Origin: Candidatus Blautia excrementipullorum | Lineage (GTDB): Bacteria > Bacillota > Clostridia > Lachnospirales > Lachnospiraceae | Direction of reading: 5' to 3' | Length of the DNA: 64,000 bases | Assembly: GCA_019118645.1 (NCBI GenBank) | Contig: DWYN01000112.1 | Location: forward strand, 1-64,000 | Part shown: positions 1 through 9,517 of the stretch, piece by piece | How the letters are laid out: each line of letters begins with the position of its first letter | Position numbering within the stretch: the first letter of the stretch is position 1 | Notes under the pieces: model-generated | The model's database searches: none | Told to the model about the DNA's origin: nothing | The model's input: only the letters and a program-made list of their open reading frames with translations | Made by a program: the position numbers and the translations under genes

Positions 1-99
1 TTAACTTACATTCCTTTCGCTTCGCTCAGGCACAAATCGCTATGAAAGTGGCTGAGCTTCTTTTCTATTTCTTTTTATTCTGTTACACTTCTTATAGCA

Positions 100-304
100 G
101 ATATACTACAGAGCACGGAGGAGGAAGTAGAATCGATTCCTCCCTCTTGGAATAAAGTCCGCATTTTAACATGTGTCGGCTGTCTTTTCAAGCACAAATG
201 AGTAGGTTTTGATCCCGAAACCTAATTATTGTCAAAGCAATTCCTTAGGTCTTTCTTTGCTGGACAGCCAGTCAATGTCTGCTTTTCTTAAGGAGGTGTT
301 ACTT
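100..304 (+). ncRNA. Putative IS110 bridge RNA region / left-end leader
   Basis: The non-coding stretch before the IS110 transposase contains three hairpins in a row. The first is a 7-bp stem (120-126 with 137-143). The second is a short bulged stem (156-161 with 177-181) with a 15-nt loop. The third is a perfect 7-bp stem TAGGTTT/AAACCTA (203-209 with 218-224) with an 8-nt loop. A -10-like TATACT sits at 102-107. In the IS110 group, the left-end leader upstream of the recombinase encodes a bridge RNA with loops that pair to target and donor. The RNA is inferred from position and structure; its ends and guide loops cannot be fixed here. Confidence 0.45.
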
Positions 305-1573
305 TTGGCTCGCTTATCGATTAAGCACTTTGTCTGCTGTGGCATGGATGTCCACAAAAAATTTGTGGTCGCTACCATCGCTTTCACAGACTTCCGTGGC
401 GTTACTACTTATAAAAAGAAACGTTTCGCCACCTTCAATTCCGACCTCAGGGCTTTGAAAAAATGGCTTCTTGACTATCGCTGTACTGAGGTCTGCATGG
501 AATCCACCGGCAAATACTGGATTCCTATATTTAATGTCTTGGAAGATTCCTGCCATGTCGTCGTTGCTAACCCGAAGTATGTCCGGGCAATCAAAGGTCA
601 AAAAAACGACGATAAAGATTCGGAATGGATCGCTGACCTTTTTAAATTCGACATCGTTCCTTCCAGTTATATCCCTTGCAGGGAAATCAGGGCTTTGAGG
701 GAGTTGTTCCGGTACCGGCAGAAGCTGATTGGCCACCGCAGCAGCGAGAAAAACCGGTTCCAGAATGCCCTTACTGTTTCCAACATCGCCCTTTCCTCCG
801 TCCTCACAGATACCTTTGGAAAATCAGCAACCGCCATTGTTGATTATATTCTTACCTGTGAGACTTTTGATCCGGAATACTGCAAATCCTTGCTTCTTAA
901 AAAAGCTAAAGATAAGGCCGATGATGTGGTAAAATCTATCCTCGGTTATGAACTGCGTGGTGACCAATCGCTTAAGATGAAGGTCTGCCGCAAACACTTT
1001 GATCAGATCAATGAATGCGTACGCACCCTTGATGATGCGATTTCAGACCTGGCTAAACCTTACCACAAATTCATTGATTTGGCTACCACTGTTCCGGGGA
1101 TTACAGAAAAATCTGCAACTTATATCATCGCTGAAATCGGAGTAGATATGGCGGTATTCAAATCCTCAAAGCGTTTATGCTCCTGGGCAGGACTGTCTCC
1201 TCAAAATAATGAAAGCGCCGGTAAAAAGAAGAGCGTCCATATCTCAAGAGCCGGGGTCTACTTAAAACCTTTGCTGATCCAATGTGCAAATGCTGCTATC
1301 AAAGATAAGCAAAACCCCTATTTCAAATACAAATATGACCGTATCAAAAAACGCCGTGGACACAAACGGGCAATCATCGCCATTGCACGCATGATGCTGA
1401 CTTGCCTTTTCCATATGTTTGCAAAACAGGAAGCTTTCAATCCTGCTGATACGGATTATTCCGCTATTCCTGAAGAAATGTACCAAAAGTTTCAGGAACA
1501 GTATGATAAAAACGCAATCAAACGCCTGGAGAAAAGAGGCTTTACAGTAATCCCTCCTGCTGCAACAGCCTGA
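305..1573 (+). CDS. IS110 family transposase (DEDD recombinase)
   Basis: RNA-guided serine/DEDD recombinase that moves the element without a DDE transposase. The N-terminal RuvC-like domain shows the acidic residues in GMDVHKK, CMESTGKYW and DDKDSEW. The C-terminal Transposase_20 domain shows VPGITEKSA and the serine-bearing LCSWAGLSPQNNESAGKKK segment. I place the start at TTG 305 because AAGGAGGTG ends seven bases upstream and translation then opens ARLSIKHFVCCGMD; an upstream TTG at 209 in the same frame has no ribosome site. The protein is 422 residues, full length for the family, with no internal stops. The element lies just beyond the 3' end of the metallophosphoesterase gene. Confidence 0.93.
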   Translation: MARLSIKHFVCCGMDVHKKFVVATIAFTDFRGVTTYKKKRFATFNSDLRALKKWLLDYRCTEVCMESTGKYWIPIFNVLEDSCHVVVANPKYVRAIKGQKNDDKDSEWIADLFKFDIVPSSYIPCREIRALRELFRYRQKLIGHRSSEKNRFQNALTVSNIALSSVLTDTFGKSATAIVDYILTCETFDPEYCKSLLLKKAKDKADDVVKSILGYELRGDQSLKMKVCRKHFDQINECVRTLDDAISDLAKPYHKFIDLATTVPGITEKSATYIIAEIGVDMAVFKSSKRLCSWAGLSPQNNESAGKKKSVHISRAGVYLKPLLIQCANAAIKDKQNPYFKYKYDRIKKRRGHKRAIIAIARMMLTCLFHMFAKQEAFNPADTDYSAIPEEMYQKFQEQYDKNAIKRLEKRGFTVIPPAATA

Positions 1574-1795
1574 TCCATTTCCGGCTATAAATTTCTCTTC
1601 AAAAGCGGCAGTTTACTGGTGCTCTGGTACTGTGTTGCCTTTTTTCACTTTTTTCTTTCAACCTATTTCTCCTGTACATTTTTAGTTATCATAAACAAAC
1701 TTACATATTTTCATTATACTTTCATCATCGGGCCAGGTCAATCCCCTCATTCCGCCCAGCAACATATTCTCGTTGTTGTCTCAATTCTTATCTTC

Positions 1796-2536
1796 TCAAT
1801 CCAGCACCAGCGCAGGATGAAAATTCAGATAATCCCCTGACACCAGCATATACTGAATTCCATGAAACTCGCCCCGTATGCTGTCCCCAAAGCGGTTCTC
1901 GCCGTGACAGTGAGAATACACCACAGCAGAAGCGCCGTACTCCTGTGCGATTTCCGTAAACGGAGATGTCTCTTCCAGGATATTAGTGGGCGGATAGTGC
2001 AGGAACATAATAAACTTCCGGTATCCTGCCTCCTCCGCCTGCCGGAAGGATTCCCGCAGCCGGAGAGTTTCCCTTTCAACAAGCTTTCTGGCCTGAAGCT
2101 CCCTTTCTTCATCCCATCCGATTATGCCGCCTCTGCGGTTCAGATAAAAGGGGCCCTCAAAGGTAAATCCTTTTGTCCCCACAAGAGCATAGTCTTTATA
2201 CACAGCATAATTATTCTGCAAAAAGAAAAGTCTGCCTCTGTATTCTTCATTCAGACGGGCTGTCTTTTTTGCGTCCCAGAACATATCATGATTTCCGCGA
2301 AGAAGAATTTTCCGTCCGGGCAGTTTCTCAATAAAAGCCAGATCTTCCCGGCATTCCGGCAGCTTTCTTCCCCAGGAATGATCCCCGGTGAGCACAAGTG
2401 TATCTTCCGGCTTCACAATCTGAGTCACAAATTTTTCAATCTTTCTCTCATGGTGCTTCCAGACTTTCCCAAAGATGTCCATAGATTTATTCACCTGGAA
2501 GCCAAGGTGCAGATCTCCCAGCGCGTAAAGTGCCAT
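1796..2536 (-). CDS. Calcineurin-like metallophosphoesterase
   Basis: Predicted cytoplasmic dimetal phosphoesterase of 246 residues. The five metallophosphatase motifs are visible in order: GDLHLG near residue 7, GDHSWG near 52, GNHD near 83, a histidine in FLHYPP, and SHCHG near 205. These ligands bind two divalent metals. The substrate cannot be told from sequence. It lies 61 bp after the SRAP gene on the same strand and may share its transcript. The gene appears intact, and the IS110 element sits immediately downstream of its stop codon. Confidence 0.88.
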   Translation of the reverse strand: MALYALGDLHLGFQVNKSMDIFGKVWKHHERKIEKFVTQIVKPEDTLVLTGDHSWGRKLPECREDLAFIEKLPGRKILLRGNHDMFWDAKKTARLNEEYRGRLFFLQNNYAVYKDYALVGTKGFTFEGPFYLNRRGGIIGWDEERELQARKLVERETLRLRESFRQAEEAGYRKFIMFLHYPPTNILEETSPFTEIAQEYGASAVVYSHCHGENRFGDSIRGEFHGIQYMLVSGDYLNFHPALVLD

Positions 2537-2597
2537 ACCTATTTCTCCTTTTTCAAAGCCATTCGTTTTTCAGCTGAATTTCCATTATGATACAGTC

Positions 2598-3176
2598 TCA
2601 GAATAGAGTCAGCTGCTCATATTCCTGCTGTCTCTTAAGCGCCGGACCGGACATTTTCAGATATTCCTCCGTTTTCCGGCTGTCATAAATCCATTCTGTA
2701 AGCTGGCTTTCCTTCAGAATCAGAGGCATACGGTCATGGACAGGTATCATCTCATCGTTTGCCGCCGTTGTGAGTACTGTAAAATGATCGCCGTCTGCAA
2801 ATCGATTGTAAATACCGGCCATGTAGACAAACGGCCGGCCATCCACCGAGAATGTCACTTTATTTTTCGAAGCATCCCATTCATAAAAGTACTTTGCAGG
2901 GATCACACACCTCCGGTGCAGCGTGCTGTCAGAGAAAGATCTTTTTTCCAGGGCCGTCTCTGCTCTCGCATTGATCATAAGCTGTCCAGATACCGGCGAA
3001 GGAAAGCCCCACTTCATCCCCTCCGCATACAGGCCCGGATGTCTGCCCGTGATAACAGCCGCCATATCGGAGGGGCGGATATTTCCTTTTCGTATTTCCT
3101 CAGACAGACGGATTTCCGCCGCGATCTTTTCTATCTGTTCCATTGTCTCATCGTCAAAAAAATACTGACAGCACAT
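2598..3176 (-). CDS. SOS response-associated peptidase (SRAP/YedK-HMCES family)
   Basis: SRAP proteins form a covalent thiazolidine crosslink with abasic sites in single-stranded DNA and so shield them. The protein begins MCCQYFF, giving the catalytic Cys2 after methionine removal. The conserved NARAET (Asn), RRCVIPAKYFYEWD (Glu) and HDRMPLIL (His) motifs follow. At 192 residues it is slightly shorter than the usual 210-230 but has every active-site element. GGAGG lies just before the ATG. It is followed by the metallophosphoesterase gene. Role in abasic-site protection is from family knowledge. Confidence 0.93.
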   Translation of the reverse strand: MCCQYFFDDETMEQIEKIAAEIRLSEEIRKGNIRPSDMAAVITGRHPGLYAEGMKWGFPSPVSGQLMINARAETALEKRSFSDSTLHRRCVIPAKYFYEWDASKNKVTFSVDGRPFVYMAGIYNRFADGDHFTVLTTAANDEMIPVHDRMPLILKESQLTEWIYDSRKTEEYLKMSGPALKRQQEYEQLTLF

Positions 3177-3229
3177 AAAAACCTCCTGCCCCTAATCGGG
3201 CCCTTAACATGTCTTTCTGTCTTGGACAA

Positions 3230-4801
3230 TCAATTCCGCAGACGGAAAGTTTTCGGTGCGAACCGATAGACCAGGGCACAGGCCACAACCGAATATACCA
3301 CACAAAACACAATGCAGATCACCCCGAAAACCAGGGTTGGCATACGAAGCTGCATCATCCAGAAACATACCAGATATGTCCCGGACAAAACAATTCTGTA
3401 TGTTCCGCTTTTCATTTCCGTTCCCGCATTATATGGCTGAAGCAGATAGTAAATCGTCAGATAATGGATAGAAAAAAATATGCTCATGCATAAGACAGAC
3501 ACAAAAAGCACCGCATAATTCACAGGATTGTCTGTTCCTCCGGAGGCGTAAAGCAGGATCGCCAGTCCTCCTCCGATTACCGCTGCAGGAAGCAGATTAA
3601 TCTTCACGATCTCTCTTAAGCGGATTCGGAAAAGTTTCAGCACCATATCCGGTTTTTTATAAAAGGAATATGTCAGAAGACTTCGGTCGCAGTTAATAAA
3701 CAGTGCTCTGGTAAATCCCGTTCCCCGATTGATGCAGTACATAATAAATACAAAATAAGGAAGAAATACCATCAGCAGTTTATTTGTCGCCTCTTTTACC
3801 GTCGGCTGCAGATAAAAAGCCAGAAGCATTCCGACAATCAAAAACAGACAGACCGCCGCGATCTTCTCTGAAGAACTCCAGAGAATTTTTCTGTGCCGCT
3901 TAATAAACAGCTCATTTAAATATTCAAAACCTTTTCGCTTGCTGGTAATCCTTGTATCTGTACTGATCGTCTTTCTGTTCTGCCGCACTACGGCCTGTGT
4001 AACCGTGTCCATCTGATTTGTAATCTGTCCAAGGAGCTGTTGATTGATTTCTCTGTAATTTTGGAAGCGCAGAATCTTCCATAGTCCCGCTGCTCCGGCA
4101 GGAATAAAAAGCGCCATAATCGCCGCCGCTGCGTTTTGCGGGAGAACAATCCCTACAGCCGGGAGTCCATAAGCTGCAGCCAGCATAATCCCGACAAACA
4201 GCCAGAGAGCTTTGTAAAGCCGGTTTTCATTATAAACAAGCCCCCGTTTCTCATAATCCCACAGAGAGGAAGCCGCCACCGCCATTTTAACGCCCGCCAC
4301 AGAAAACGGAATCATAAGACAGATCCACAGCGGAATCCCTGCACTTCTTCCAAACCAGAGAGAAAAGGGCAGAAATCCGATTATTACTTTCAGGATGGAA
4401 TAGAGATAATTGACAATGGTGTATTCTCTGGCATCCATCCGCAGGAGAATCATTGCATAATATTTATCTCTTGTAGGATTAAAAAGGTTCGTATTCATAA
4501 ATGACCCGATCACTGTCAGGCAAAGAAGAATATGAAGATACACCCTGTTTCTCGGAATCCCTCTGTACAAAAGTCCCGCACCGGCCACCATAAAAAGAAA
4601 ATACAAAAATTTCCCCAGAAAAACCGAAATGATTTCCCATATACCAGAAAGAAGATTGGCAAAAATTTTCAGTCCGCGCAGCCGATACAGTGCCTCCGGC
4701 AGAATTTTCTTCAGAAGAGGAATCTGTTTCAGCGAATACAGGATTCCATTTACACGGTATGTATTTCTCAGGGAAAAAGAAATTCTCAGCGTCTTATTCA
4801 T
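3230..4801 (-). CDS. ABC transporter membrane protein, uncharacterised
   Basis: A 523-residue polytopic protein with roughly ten hydrophobic segments, including FLYFLFMVAGAGLLY, VCLFLIVGMLLAFYL and two near the C-terminus. It ends in a basic tail. Its start overlaps the stop of the ATP-binding gene by 8 bp, so the two are translationally coupled and form one transporter. No permease family was recognised with confidence. It resembles large ABC-2-like membrane components of Firmicutes exporters, and the substrate is unknown. The first methionine gives MNKTLRISFSLRN. Confidence 0.75.
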   Translation of the reverse strand: MNKTLRISFSLRNTYRVNGILYSLKQIPLLKKILPEALYRLRGLKIFANLLSGIWEIISVFLGKFLYFLFMVAGAGLLYRGIPRNRVYLHILLCLTVIGSFMNTNLFNPTRDKYYAMILLRMDAREYTIVNYLYSILKVIIGFLPFSLWFGRSAGIPLWICLMIPFSVAGVKMAVAASSLWDYEKRGLVYNENRLYKALWLFVGIMLAAAYGLPAVGIVLPQNAAAAIMALFIPAGAAGLWKILRFQNYREINQQLLGQITNQMDTVTQAVVRQNRKTISTDTRITSKRKGFEYLNELFIKRHRKILWSSSEKIAAVCLFLIVGMLLAFYLQPTVKEATNKLLMVFLPYFVFIMYCINRGTGFTRALFINCDRSLLTYSFYKKPDMVLKLFRIRLREIVKINLLPAAVIGGGLAILLYASGGTDNPVNYAVLFVSVLCMSIFFSIHYLTIYYLLQPYNAGTEMKSGTYRIVLSGTYLVCFWMMQLRMPTLVFGVICIVFCVVYSVVACALVYRFAPKTFRLRN

Positions 4802-5501
4802 GCTCTTCCTCCCTCAGCGCCGCTATAATCTTGTCTTTAAACTCACGGCTGTCCAGATTTTCTTTGTCCACATGTTCCAGCTCTCCGTGACTGAGAAGAA
4901 CAATCTCATCGCAGAGATCCAGGGCCAGATCCATAATATGAGTGGAAAATATAGTGATTTTTCCCTCTTTGAGAGATCTCAGAAGCTGCTTCATCTCCTC
5001 GGCAACTACCACGTCCAGCGAGGTCAGCGGTTCATCCAGAAGCAGAATATTGGGCTGGGCAATAATATTTACAAGCATCTGCATCTTATTTTTCATTCCA
5101 TGAGAATAGTCCTTTAAAAGTTTATCCCGATCCTCAGGTTCGATACTCATATATTCAAAATACTCATCTATACTTCTGGGACTAGATATATTTTTTTCAT
5201 TAATATCCAGAAAAAATTTCAGAAATTCCCTTCCCGTAAGAAATTCCGGGACAACAGGAACGGAAAGGACATAGCCGATGTCCTCAGCCTGTACTTCTCT
5301 TCTGACTCCGCCGTCCTCCAGCCAGAAATTTCCTCCGTCCGTACGGATATCCCTATTCAGGCAGTTAAACATCGTTGTCTTTCCTGCGCCGTTGCGCCCC
5401 AATAGACCGTATATTTTTCCGCTTTCAAAGGTAAAACTAACGTCCCGAAGAATCTCTTTTTTTTCAAAATGTTTAGACAAATGCTCAATTACAACTTTCA
5501 T
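4794..5501 (-). CDS. ABC transporter ATP-binding protein
   Basis: A 235-residue nucleotide-binding subunit that energises the membrane protein encoded by the overlapping downstream gene. Walker A GRNGAGKTT lies near residue 37, a signature-like YSHGMKNKMQM near 126, Walker B ILLLDEPLTSLD near 148, and the switch histidine in FSTH. The signature deviates from LSGGQ, as is common in this exporter class. The start is the ATG at 5501, preceded by AGAAGGAG. An in-frame ATG ten codons upstream lacks a ribosome site. A probable promoter lies at 5556-5584. Confidence 0.9.
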   Translation of the reverse strand: MKVVIEHLSKHFEKKEILRDVSFTFESGKIYGLLGRNGAGKTTMFNCLNRDIRTDGGNFWLEDGGVRREVQAEDIGYVLSVPVVPEFLTGREFLKFFLDINEKNISSPRSIDEYFEYMSIEPEDRDKLLKDYSHGMKNKMQMLVNIIAQPNILLLDEPLTSLDVVVAEEMKQLLRSLKEGKITIFSTHIMDLALDLCDEIVLLSHGELEHVDKENLDSREFKDKIIAALREEEHE

Positions 5502-5555
5502 ATTCTTTCTCCTTCTTCTGCAGACCTCCATTTTTCTTGTTTATTTTCTGCCTTT

Positions 5556-5584
5556 ACTATATACATTCCGGCTGCAGAATACAA
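5556..5584 (-). promoter_or_regulatory. Predicted sigma-A promoter of the ABC pair
   Basis: Reading the minus strand, TTGTAT (579-584) is 17 bp from TATAGT (556-561), about 55 bp before the ATP-binding gene start. Confidence 0.5.
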
Positions 5585-5682
5585 GAAAAAAATTATAAAC
5601 AACAGAATCGGAGAAATATCTGCCTGCCGGCAGACACTCCTCCGAAAAATGCGGTAAAACCAGACAGAATCCTCACCCCCGC

Positions 5683-7416
5683 CTACAGCTTCCACCCCGC
5701 CGCCGTCTCTCTGGAGTTGACGAATCTGCGGTAAATTCCTTCTTCTTTTATCAGATCTTCATGACTTCCCGACTGCGCAATCCGTCCGTGATCCACCACC
5801 AGGATCTGATCCGCGGAACGAACTGTCTTCAGCCGGTGCGCGATCATCAGGATTGTCTTTTCCTTTGTGAGCGCCTCGATGGCTGTTACCAGATCTTTTT
5901 CATTCTCGGGATCGACGTTTGCTGTGGCCTCGTCAAGGATGACGACAGGAGAGTCCTTCATCAGAGCCCGCGCAATGGAAATCCGCTGCTTTTCCCCGCC
6001 GGAAAGAGACGCGCCGCCCTCCCCGATCACCGTGTCATATCCGTTGGGCAGCGCCATGATAAATTCATGGCAGCAGGCTTTCTTCGCCGCCTCTATCACT
6101 TTCTCCATAGGTGCATCCTCCTGTCCGAAACGGATATTGTTTGCTACTGTGTCCTGAAAAAGGTAGACATTCTGGAATACAAAGCTGAAATTTTTCATAA
6201 GACTGTCTATACTGTATTCCCGGACGTCCCTTCCTCCCAGCTTCACACAGCCGCTGTCCACATCCCAGAACCGTGAAATCAGGTGGCAGAGCGTCGTTTT
6301 TCCTCCTCCGGAAGGGCCTACGATGGCTGTGGTGGTCCGCTCCGGTATGTGGACGGTGATTCCGTCAATAATTTTTTTCTTATCATAGGAAAACTCCACA
6401 TGATCCAGGTCAATATCGTAATTTTCCGGGATCAGATCTTTTCCGTCAATGTCCATAGGCTTCAGATCCAGTATCCCCTGTGCTTTATCTACGCTGACAT
6501 CCACCGTACGCAGGAGGGCTGAATAATTACCCGCGGAATCCAGGCTGGCATAGACCATAAAGGAGCAGATCATCATTCCGATACACACAATTAGATCCAT
6601 GCTTCCCTGAAGGTAAAACCATATTGACAGCAGCGTCATCGCCACTCCCGTCATCTTGGTGACAAAATTCTGCATGCACATATAGGGGATAAAGGTTTTT
6701 TCCAGGGTAAAATTGCAGTTTTCATTTTCATCTATCGCCTCATTCAGCTTCCGACTCTCTCTTCCGATCAGATGATACGCTCTCACTTCCATGATCCCCT
6801 GGATATACTCCAGAAGCTTTTCCACAAGTCCGGAATCCGCCTCGATCTTCCTGGGAGAAATTTTCTCCGACTTTTTCTGCATGCGGCTGTTGACCAGAAA
6901 GAAAAGAAGCAGCCCGGCAAAGACCACCAGACCGATGCGGTAATCATAAAACAGAAGCATAACCGCGATCAGAAGTGTGGTCAGCACGCCCTGGGTGGTC
7001 AGCATAACGACGCGGGTGGCCACATCCCCCAGGTTTTCCATGGTGTTTGTCGTCACGGAGGTAATATATCCCAGACTGTTGTTATTGAAATACCCCATGG
7101 GCAGATAACGGAGATGCTCCGCGATCTGAATTCGCTTTTCTGCTGTGGTTCCGTATCCTGCCTCACACTGGATGATGGTGTTGAAATATTTTACGACAGA
7201 GCCTCCGAGCACGCTGATCAGGCAGATTCCGAGGCACTGCAGAATCACAGAAACCGTCACTTCCCCTCTGATCACCGCATTCAGCATCAGAATGATCGCC
7301 GGAATCTTCAGGGCCTCAAACAGGGCCATAAATACACCAAACACCAGGGAAAGGTAGAATTTCCGCTTGTTTTCTCCTCCGCAGAAATCAAAAAACTTCC
7401 GCAATATTTTCAGCAT
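5683..7416 (-). CDS. ABC exporter half-transporter (TMD-NBD), second subunit
   Basis: A 577-residue half-transporter with six membrane helices in the first 300 residues and a C-terminal nucleotide-binding domain. Visible motifs are Walker A GPSGGGKTT, signature LSGGEKQR, Walker B VVILDEATANVD and the H-loop IAHRL. The catalytic glutamate is present. It overlaps the preceding half-transporter gene by 29 bp, so the two likely make a heterodimer. GGAGGAG precedes the ATG. With a TetR gene upstream, export of a toxic compound or peptide is likely, but no substrate can be assigned. Confidence 0.9.
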   Translation of the reverse strand: MLKILRKFFDFCGGENKRKFYLSLVFGVFMALFEALKIPAIILMLNAVIRGEVTVSVILQCLGICLISVLGGSVVKYFNTIIQCEAGYGTTAEKRIQIAEHLRYLPMGYFNNNSLGYITSVTTNTMENLGDVATRVVMLTTQGVLTTLLIAVMLLFYDYRIGLVVFAGLLLFFLVNSRMQKKSEKISPRKIEADSGLVEKLLEYIQGIMEVRAYHLIGRESRKLNEAIDENENCNFTLEKTFIPYMCMQNFVTKMTGVAMTLLSIWFYLQGSMDLIVCIGMMICSFMVYASLDSAGNYSALLRTVDVSVDKAQGILDLKPMDIDGKDLIPENYDIDLDHVEFSYDKKKIIDGITVHIPERTTTAIVGPSGGGKTTLCHLISRFWDVDSGCVKLGGRDVREYSIDSLMKNFSFVFQNVYLFQDTVANNIRFGQEDAPMEKVIEAAKKACCHEFIMALPNGYDTVIGEGGASLSGGEKQRISIARALMKDSPVVILDEATANVDPENEKDLVTAIEALTKEKTILMIAHRLKTVRSADQILVVDHGRIAQSGSHEDLIKEEGIYRRFVNSRETAAGWKL

Positions 7417-9328
7417 CTGTCTCTCCTCCTCTCTTCATGGATTCTCTGTTTTTCTCTGCGCTGCTTTTTCCTGAGGGAAATTTCCCCGTTCCTTTTTCTG
7501 CTGTCTCCTGCCCGGCTTCTGCCCTGTAAGATTCTCCGGCAGTATCCTTCACAGATATATGCGCCTCCCACATTTTCTTATAAAGTCCACCCTGTTTCAG
7601 CAGCTCTTCATGAGTCCCTTCCGCGTCTACTTTGCCGTCGGCAATCACGAAAATTCTGTCCGCGTCACAGATGGTGGACAGTCTGTGGGCAATCACGATC
7701 AGCGTTTTTCCCTTTACCAGCCGGGCTACCGACGCCTGGATCACCGCCTCGTTCTCCGGATCCATATAGGCGCTTGCCTCATCCAGAATGACGATCGGCG
7801 CGTCCTTGAGCATGGCCCTGGCAATGGCGATCCGCTGCCGCTCCCCGCCGGAGAGATGGCCTCCGCTTCCCCCGGCAATGGTATCGTACCCCTTTTCCAG
7901 GCCCAGGATAAATTCATGGCATCCGCTTTTTTTCGCCACCTCCACCACTTCCTCGTCAGTGGCATTCAGGCGGCCCATGCGGATATTTTCCCGGATGGTA
8001 TCGTCAAACAGATAGTTGTCCTGGGAAACATAAGCGATTCTTCTGTTGTATTCTTCAAGGGAAAGTTTTCGGATATCCACGCCGCCGATACGGATGCTTC
8101 CCCTCTTCACATCCCAGAGAGACGCGATCAGCTTGGCAATGGTGGATTTTCCCGACCCGGAGGGGCCCACAAGAGCCGTCACCGAACCTGAGGGAATCTT
8201 CATACTGACGCCGTGAAGAACCTCTTTCCTGTGATAGGAGAAATACACCTTATCCAGAGCGACCGAGCAGTCTGCCGGTTTTTCCCTGTCCTCCTGCGGA
8301 CGCACCAGTTCCTCCTGCGTCAGAATATCTGTCACCTCACCGATGATCGTTCCCATTTTCCCGAAATCGTCTGTGTAGGACATGCAGGTGATCAGCGGCT
8401 GAATCAGCCCCACGGAAAGCAGAATAATCATAATAAAATCCACCGGGGCAAGACTTCCGTTCATCACGAACCATCCTCCGAACGGCAGAACCGTCAGCGC
8501 GGTGCAGGGAATCAGAACCATTCCCAAGGAGAACGGTATATTGCATTTGCGCATCCATTCCACATAGCAGGAGGCTCCCTCTTTCGCAGCCGTCACAAAC
8601 CGGTCATAGGAATTTTTTGCCTTTCCGAAGGCCTTGATGACCTCTATTCCATTGATATACTCTACTGCTGTATCATTTAATGTCTTTGTCTTCGTCAGAA
8701 CGTTTCTGTAGTTTTCCTCGTATCCCACCATCATCAGAGAATAGCACAGAAGCCCCAGCGGCAGAGTGATCAGAGAAATCAGAGCCATCCTCCAGTCGAT
8801 CGTCAGCATATAGAGAAACACCAGAACCGGGGCCAGGATATTGGCGGTAAACTCCGGCAGAATATGGGCCAGAGTCGTCTCTATGCTGTCCGTGCGCTCC
8901 ATCATGATATTTTTCAGTGTACCTGAGGGTGTGTCCTTCACGTACCCCAGCGGCACCCGGGAAAGCTTGCCGCACATCTGCCGGCGAAGCTTCGCCAGCA
9001 CATGAAAGGTCGCCTTGTGGGAACAGGTAGTGGAAATGCTGTGCAGAACCACTCTTGCCGTCCAGAAAGCCGCCATCATGAGACCCGAGGCCAGATATTC
9101 CTGCCAGTTCTGATTTCCCTCCACCAGCCTGCGGATCAAGTCTCCCATGATAAAATACGGGATCATCCCGCAGATCACGCCGACAGACGCAAAAATCACA
9201 CTTGCGGTATACAGCCCCTTATGGGTACCCGCAAAGGTCATTACCCAGGAAACCGGAGATTTTTGCCGTTGCTTTTTTGTTTTCAAATAAAATCCCTCCT
9301 GTCTTTTCATACATTTTCGTGGCTCCAT
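7388..9328 (-). CDS. ABC exporter half-transporter (TMD-NBD), first subunit
   Basis: A 646-residue type-IV ABC half-transporter. Six hydrophobic helices span about residues 25-320, followed by the ATPase domain with Walker A GPSGSGKST, signature LSGGERQR, Walker B IVILDEASAYMD and H-loop IAHRLST. Both subunits keep the catalytic glutamate, so neither site of the heterodimer looks degenerate. It has an unusual charged C-terminal tail of about 65 residues, rich in Glu, Lys and Ser. The start may be ATG 9328 (GGAAGAG upstream) or ATG 9310. It lies 190 bp downstream of the TetR gene. Confidence 0.9.
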   Translation of the reverse strand: MEPRKCMKRQEGFYLKTKKQRQKSPVSWVMTFAGTHKGLYTASVIFASVGVICGMIPYFIMGDLIRRLVEGNQNWQEYLASGLMMAAFWTARVVLHSISTTCSHKATFHVLAKLRRQMCGKLSRVPLGYVKDTPSGTLKNIMMERTDSIETTLAHILPEFTANILAPVLVFLYMLTIDWRMALISLITLPLGLLCYSLMMVGYEENYRNVLTKTKTLNDTAVEYINGIEVIKAFGKAKNSYDRFVTAAKEGASCYVEWMRKCNIPFSLGMVLIPCTALTVLPFGGWFVMNGSLAPVDFIMIILLSVGLIQPLITCMSYTDDFGKMGTIIGEVTDILTQEELVRPQEDREKPADCSVALDKVYFSYHRKEVLHGVSMKIPSGSVTALVGPSGSGKSTIAKLIASLWDVKRGSIRIGGVDIRKLSLEEYNRRIAYVSQDNYLFDDTIRENIRMGRLNATDEEVVEVAKKSGCHEFILGLEKGYDTIAGGSGGHLSGGERQRIAIARAMLKDAPIVILDEASAYMDPENEAVIQASVARLVKGKTLIVIAHRLSTICDADRIFVIADGKVDAEGTHEELLKQGGLYKKMWEAHISVKDTAGESYRAEAGQETAEKGTGKFPSGKSSAEKNRESMKRGGETDAENIAEVF

Positions 9329-9459
9329 CTTCCTTATGCTCTTCCTTTATTCTGTTTTCCGCCTTTTTTGGTTTCCCCCTTCCGTTTCCGTCGCTTTCCC
9401 TGCATCCTGTTCCTTCTCCCGCGGTGTCTGGTGAAGATGCCGGGAATGTCTGTCGAAAA

Positions 9460-9473
9460 TTAGCTTTAACTAA
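9460..9473. promoter_or_regulatory. Possible second TetR site before the ABC genes
   Basis: TTAGCTTTAACTAA is an imperfect inverted repeat with outer arms TTAG/CTAA. These match the half-sites of the perfect GTTAGCTAAC core at 10194-10203, but with wider spacing. It lies upstream of the exporter genes. Confidence 0.35.
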
Positions 9474-9484
9474 CTACATAAGAA

Positions 9485-9506
9485 AAGAAAAAGGGAGATT
9501 CTCCCT
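9485..9506 (-). terminator. Weak terminator after the TetR gene
   Basis: AGGGAG (492-497) pairs with CTCCCT (501-506). On the minus strand the stem is followed by TTTTTCTTTTC. The loop is only 3 nt, so readthrough into the exporter genes is likely. Confidence 0.4.
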
Positions 9507-9517
9507 GATTCTTCATT

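Larger units (their letters stand above)
1..1795 (+). mobile_element. IS110 family insertion sequence (ends not resolved)
   Basis: An intact transposase at 305-1573 has a structured leader before it and about 220 bp of non-coding DNA after it. IS110 elements usually lack terminal inverted repeats, and I see no obvious inverted or direct repeats that would fix the boundaries. The left end may lie outside the window. The right end lies somewhere between 1574 and the metallophosphoesterase stop at 1796. The span given is the outer limit, not a measured element. Confidence 0.6.

Noticed and set aside
1862-2590. Long plus-strand open frame opposite the metallophosphoesterase
   Set aside because: It mirrors a gene with all five catalytic motifs and has no ribosome site or family resemblance.
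5619-5634. TCTGCC/GGCAGA hairpin between the two ABC loci
   Set aside because: Short stem with no immediate T-run, so not claimed as a terminator.
6772-7791. 339-codon plus-strand frame opposite the ABC exporter genes
   Set aside because: It spans the overlap of two well-supported ABC genes in antisense and its product is low in coherent motifs.
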